Source: Chloroflexota bacterium
GTDB taxonomy: Bacteria; Chloroflexota; Dehalococcoidia; JACPPY01
Length of the DNA stretch: 7,417 nt
Assembly (NCBI GenBank): GCA_016189825.1
Contig: JACPRR010000253.1
Location: 1-7,417, forward strand
Reading direction: 5' to 3'
The notes below the pieces were generated by a model. The model had not been told where the DNA came from and searched no databases. It saw only the letters and a program-made list of their open reading frames with translations. The translations under genes were made by a program, and so were the position numbers. Shown piece by piece: positions 5,159 to 7,417 of the stretch; the first letter of the stretch is position 1; each line of letters opens with the position of its first letter.

Positions 5159-7417
5159 TTATGCCTTGACTGCCTTGCGCCGCCGTATCGCCACCACCAG
5201 CACCCCCGCAATCACCAGGGCTGCGATAACGGCCAGTACCGTAATAGTCGTCGAGCTGATCCCGCCCGGAGTCCGCGGGGGGTAGGCCATCGCCGTGAAG
5301 TTGGTGAAGTGGCTCACCTCGGCCTCGAGGGTGTCCGTACCCACCTTCTTGGTGCTCTCCAGCTTGACCCACTGGCTGCCATCCCAGTAGCAGATGTACA
5401 GCTCGGCGCCGGGCGCCACCCTGGATGGGTCAAACTTCACCGTAATCTTGGCCGGCGGGTCGAATTTCGCCCCTTCCGGACCGAAGTTGAAGATCAGCGC
5501 CACCATATTGGCGTCTGCCGGCGGCGCCGGCGGATTGGTTACCGGGGCCACCGTGATCTGCTTGATGGGCTGGCCCTCTTTGGTCTTGGCGGTGATGCCC
5601 GCAGCCGCGTTGAACACGACGCTGTTGTCTGACGAGCTCACCGTTATCCCGGAAGTCACCTTGCCGGACTGGTCCACCTTGCCGGAGACATCCGCCGTCA
5701 CCTGCGTCTGCGCCGTTGTCGTCGGAGTCGGCGTTGGTTTCACCGTCGTCGTGGTCGCCGGCGTTGTTGCCGGCTTCACCGTTGTCGTCGGCGTGGTCGT
5801 CTGCGTCAGCGTCGGCTTCACCGTTGTTGTCGGCGTTGGCGTCTGGGTTGGCGCCGGCGTCGGCTTCACCGTTGTCGTCGGCGTAGGCGTCGGCTTCACC
5901 GTTGTCGTCGCTGTTGGCGTTGGCGTCGGCGTCGGTGTTGGCGTTGGAGGCGGGACATAACCGCCGCCACCGAACACCTGTACGACGGCAAAAGAGGCCG
6001 TGATGGTGTGATTCGCGGTCACGTTGCTGAAGGTGTAAACGGACACCGCGCCCACTGCGGTGCCGTCCACGTACACGCCGGCGATGTAGTAGCCCGACAT
6101 CGGAACGATGGTGAAAGCCTGGGCGCTGCCCGAGTTCACCGCCGTCGTGCTCGGGCTGACAGTGCCGCCCGCCGCCTGGGTCACGGTGATGGTGAAGGTG
6201 TTGATCGCAAAGCTGGCCGTCACTGCCTTGTTGCCGGTCATGCTCACCGTCACCGGGTTCGTCGTCCCCGTGGCATCGCCGCTCCAGCCGCTGAAGGCAT
6301 AGCCCGTGGCCGGCGTCGCCGTCAACTGGACCGTGGTCCCAGAGGCATAGCTGGCCTGGTCCGGGCTCTTGGCTACCGTGCCATTGGCAGCGGTCACTGA
6401 TAGCGTGAACGTGGTGGCGGCGAAGTTGGCCGTGATCGACTTTTCGCTGTTCATGGTTACTGTCAGCGGGTTCGTGCTGCCGCTGGCATCGCCGCTCCAG
6501 CCGCTGAAGGTATAGCCCGTGCCCGGCGTCGCCGTCAATTGGACCTGAGTGCCATAGTTGTAGCTGGTCTGGCTCGGGTCCTTGCTCACCGTGCCGTTGG
6601 CAGCGGTCACTGACAGCGTGAACGTGTTGATGGCGAAGCTGGCCGTGACGGACTTGTTGGCCGTGACGTTGGTGTCCGTACGCGCCGCCGTGGTTACGCT
6701 GTCGCTCCAGCTAACGAAGCTGTAGCCGGCATTGGGCACTGCCGTCACCTGGCTGCCGCTCGCGCCGTGGTTGACCGTCTGCGGCGTTGTCCCGCTGATG
6801 GTTCCGTTGCTCCCCGCGGTATAGGTCAACGTGTAGGCACTAATGGCGAAGCTGGCGGTGACGCTCTTGTTGGCCGTGACGTTGGTGTCCGTGCGCGCCG
6901 CCGTGGTTACGCTGTCACTCCAGCTAACGAAGCTGTAGCCCGCATCCGGCGCCGCCGTCACCTGGCTGCCGCTCGCGCCGTGGTTCACCGTCTGGGGCGT
7001 TGTCCCGCTGATGGTTCCGTTGCTGCCCGCGGTATAGGTCAGCGTGTAGGTATTAATGGTATAGCCGGCCGTCACGGACTTGTTTCCGTTGATCGTTATG
7101 GATGCCGGGTTGGTCGCGCCCGTCACGTCGCCGCTCCAGCCGGAGAAGGTGTACCCGGCGCTGGCCGTGGCGGTCAACTGCACCACGTCATTGTAGTGGT
7201 AGGTCGCCTGGTCGGGACTCTTCGCCACCGTGCCGTTGGCGCTGGTCACCGTCAACGTATACTCGATGGCGGTGAAAGACGCCGCGATGGTGTGGTTCGC
7301 CCGCACGTTGCTGAACGTGTAAGCGCCGCCTGTCAGCGTGGCCGCCGTACCGTCAACAGTAATGCTGGCGGTATAGCCGGCGTTTGGCGTAACCGTGTAT
7401 GACTTGTTGGTGGCAAA
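5159..7417 (-). CDS. large surface protein with InlB B-repeat-like units, Pro/Thr stalk and C-terminal membrane anchor (5' end outside window)
   Basis: The visible C-terminal 752 residues run in frame to the window edge, so the signal peptide and N-terminus are missing. The GTG at 7306 is internal to a repeat and is not the start. Counting from the edge, residues 1-477 are seven beta-rich units of about 70 residues (the first partial), resembling InlB B-repeat/Flg_new-type bacterial repeats (TLSVTAANGTV...QLTATPGTGYTFSGWSGD...VTASFA). A flexible Pro/Thr stalk spans 489-568. A membrane-proximal domain (about 573-714) contains FGPEGAKFDPPAKITVKFDP, CYWDGSQWVKL and SHFTNF, resembling ZU5/GAIN-type folds. 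One transmembrane helix (723-744) and RRRK (745-748) finish the chain. The repeats should be outside the cell, for adhesion or as a spacer. It lacks LPXTG and relies on the helix for anchoring. Sequence shows the architecture; ligand and partner are unknown. Confidence 0.88.
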   Translation of the reverse strand, partial: FATNKSYTVTPNAGYTASITVDGTAATLTGGAYTFSNVRANHTIAASFTAIEYTLTVTSANGTVAKSPDQATYHYNDVVQLTATASAGYTFSGWSGDVTGATNPASITINGNKSVTAGYTINTYTLTYTAGSNGTISGTTPQTVNHGASGSQVTAAPDAGYSFVSWSDSVTTAARTDTNVTANKSVTASFAISAYTLTYTAGSNGTISGTTPQTVNHGASGSQVTAVPNAGYSFVSWSDSVTTAARTDTNVTANKSVTASFAINTFTLSVTAANGTVSKDPSQTSYNYGTQVQLTATPGTGYTFSGWSGDASGSTNPLTVTMNSEKSITANFAATTFTLSVTAANGTVAKSPDQASYASGTTVQLTATPATGYAFSGWSGDATGTTNPVTVSMTGNKAVTASFAINTFTITVTQAAGGTVSPSTTAVNSGSAQAFTIVPMSGYYIAGVYVDGTAVGAVSVYTFSNVTANHTITASFAVVQVFGGGGYVPPPTPTPTPTPTPTATTTVKPTPTPTTTVKPTPAPTQTPTPTTTVKPTLTQTTTPTTTVKPATTPATTTTVKPTPTPTTTAQTQVTADVSGKVDQSGKVTSGITVSSSDNSVVFNAAAGITAKTKEGQPIKQITVAPVTNPPAPPADANMVALIFNFGPEGAKFDPPAKITVKFDPSRVAPGAELYICYWDGSQWVKLESTKKVGTDTLEAEVSHFTNFTAMAYPPRTPGGISSTTITVLAVIAALVIAGVLVVAIRRRKAVKA
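5735..5910 (-). repeat. coding repeats of the Pro/Thr stalk (TTTVKP units)
   Basis: The stalk contains five TTTVKP copies. At DNA level the 20-base plus-strand string CGGCTTCACCGTTGTCGTCG occurs exactly at 5771, 5861 and 5891, with close variants at 5735 and 5813. The spacings of 36, 42, 48 and 30 bases are all multiples of three, so the number of units can change without a frameshift. The repetition suggests slippage or recombination and probable length variation of the stalk between strains. Confidence 0.85.
5987..7417 (-). repeat. array of about 70-residue beta-repeat units in three subtypes
   Basis: Unit borders in reading direction are: partial to 7268, 7267-7058, 7057-6845, 6844-6632, 6631-6419, 6418-6206 and 6205-5987. 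Three subtypes can be told apart. Type A carries VDGT and YTFSNV (first and last visible units). Type B carries FSGWSGD (units 7267-7058, 6631-6419 and 6418-6206). Type C carries VSWSDSVTTAARTD (units 7057-6845 and 6844-6632). Most units end in a K-SVTASFA-like strand. The order is A-B-C-C-B-B-A, and the array continues past the window edge. Confidence 0.85.
6632..7057 (-). repeat. near-identical tandem duplication of a 213-bp unit
   Basis: The two type C units, 6632-6844 and 6845-7057, are each 213 bases. By eye they differ at about 16 positions and by only four residues (NT/SA, A/V and D/N). They are much closer to one another than to any other unit, which points to a recent in-frame duplication or gene conversion. 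Confidence 0.85.

Noticed and set aside
5735..5910. Regularly spaced 20-base repeats resembling a CRISPR array
   Set aside because: The spacers are short, similar to one another and in frame; the repeats encode the TTTVKP stalk of a continuing protein, and there are no cas genes.
5394..5960. 188-codon plus-strand frame rich in Val/Gly repeats
   Set aside because: It is the complement of the Pro/Thr stalk codons, and the GVGVGFTVVV pattern is a shadow of TTTVKPTPTP.
7304..7306. GTG at 7306 as start of the surface protein
   Set aside because: It falls inside a repeat unit (YTFSNV-RANHTI) and the frame stays open and repeat-like to the window edge, so the gene begins beyond it.
6767..7402. 211-codon plus-strand frame, Arg/His/Gly-rich
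   Set aside because: It is opposite the surface-protein repeats, where the minus frame gives clean beta-repeat units.
1..7417. tRNA or rRNA genes, integrase sites or transposase genes
   Set aside because: I saw no cloverleaf, rRNA segment or recombinase/transposase motifs on either strand, though small RNAs cannot be excluded by eye.

Overview
The window is GC-rich bacterial DNA. It carries five reasonably intact protein genes, one large gene cut by the right-hand edge, the tail of a possible upstream gene, and the decayed remains of a two-gene module. Several features suggest a cell without LPXTG sorting, possibly Chloroflexota (Dehalococcoidia-like) or a similar metagenomic lineage. These are a lipoprotein solute receptor, a membrane protein with a cytoplasmic zinc ribbon, a surface protein held by a C-terminal membrane helix and basic tail, an NT/HEPN remnant, and a dispersed repeat of the TGTCATTCTGA...GAAGAATCC kind. 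The lineage is an inference from gene style; no marker gene is present.

Left part, 1-1766, plus strand. A HAD-superfamily hydrolase gene starts at 30, perhaps coupled by an ATGA overlap to a gene ending at 33. A promoter-like TTGACA/TCTAGT pair then precedes a gene for a secreted, membrane-anchored protein ending in a four-cysteine zinc ribbon. The 323 bases from 1767 to 2089 look empty, but they encode recognisable pieces of a minimal nucleotidyltransferase and the first residues of a HEPN partner. Both are truncated and the first has no start codon.

Middle part, 2090-4833. A family 5 (peptide/nickel type) ABC-transporter substrate-binding lipoprotein is encoded on the minus strand, with a strong Shine-Dalgarno and a near-consensus promoter (TTGACT, 17-base spacer, TATTAT). 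No permease or ATPase gene lies beside it. That promoter lies inside the first codons of a divergent plus-strand ORF of unknown function, so that ORF's true start is probably further in. A second unknown gene, encoding 122 residues with a good Shine-Dalgarno at 4456-4459, follows.

Right part, 4834-7417. A gene-free, hairpin-dense stretch (4834-5158) holds several inverted repeats, a dispersed-repeat copy and a 15-bp stem likely to end the next gene. From 5159 to the window edge the minus strand encodes the C-terminal 752 residues of a large surface protein. It has InlB B-repeat-like beta units of about 70 residues, a Pro/Thr-rich stalk, and a ZU5/GAIN-like membrane-proximal domain with an HFT motif. 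A single transmembrane helix and a basic tail follow. The long open frames opposite this gene are shadows.

The genes do not form one pathway. The common theme is the cell envelope: three of the five or six proteins are exported. The remnants and repeats indicate a region subject to rearrangement.
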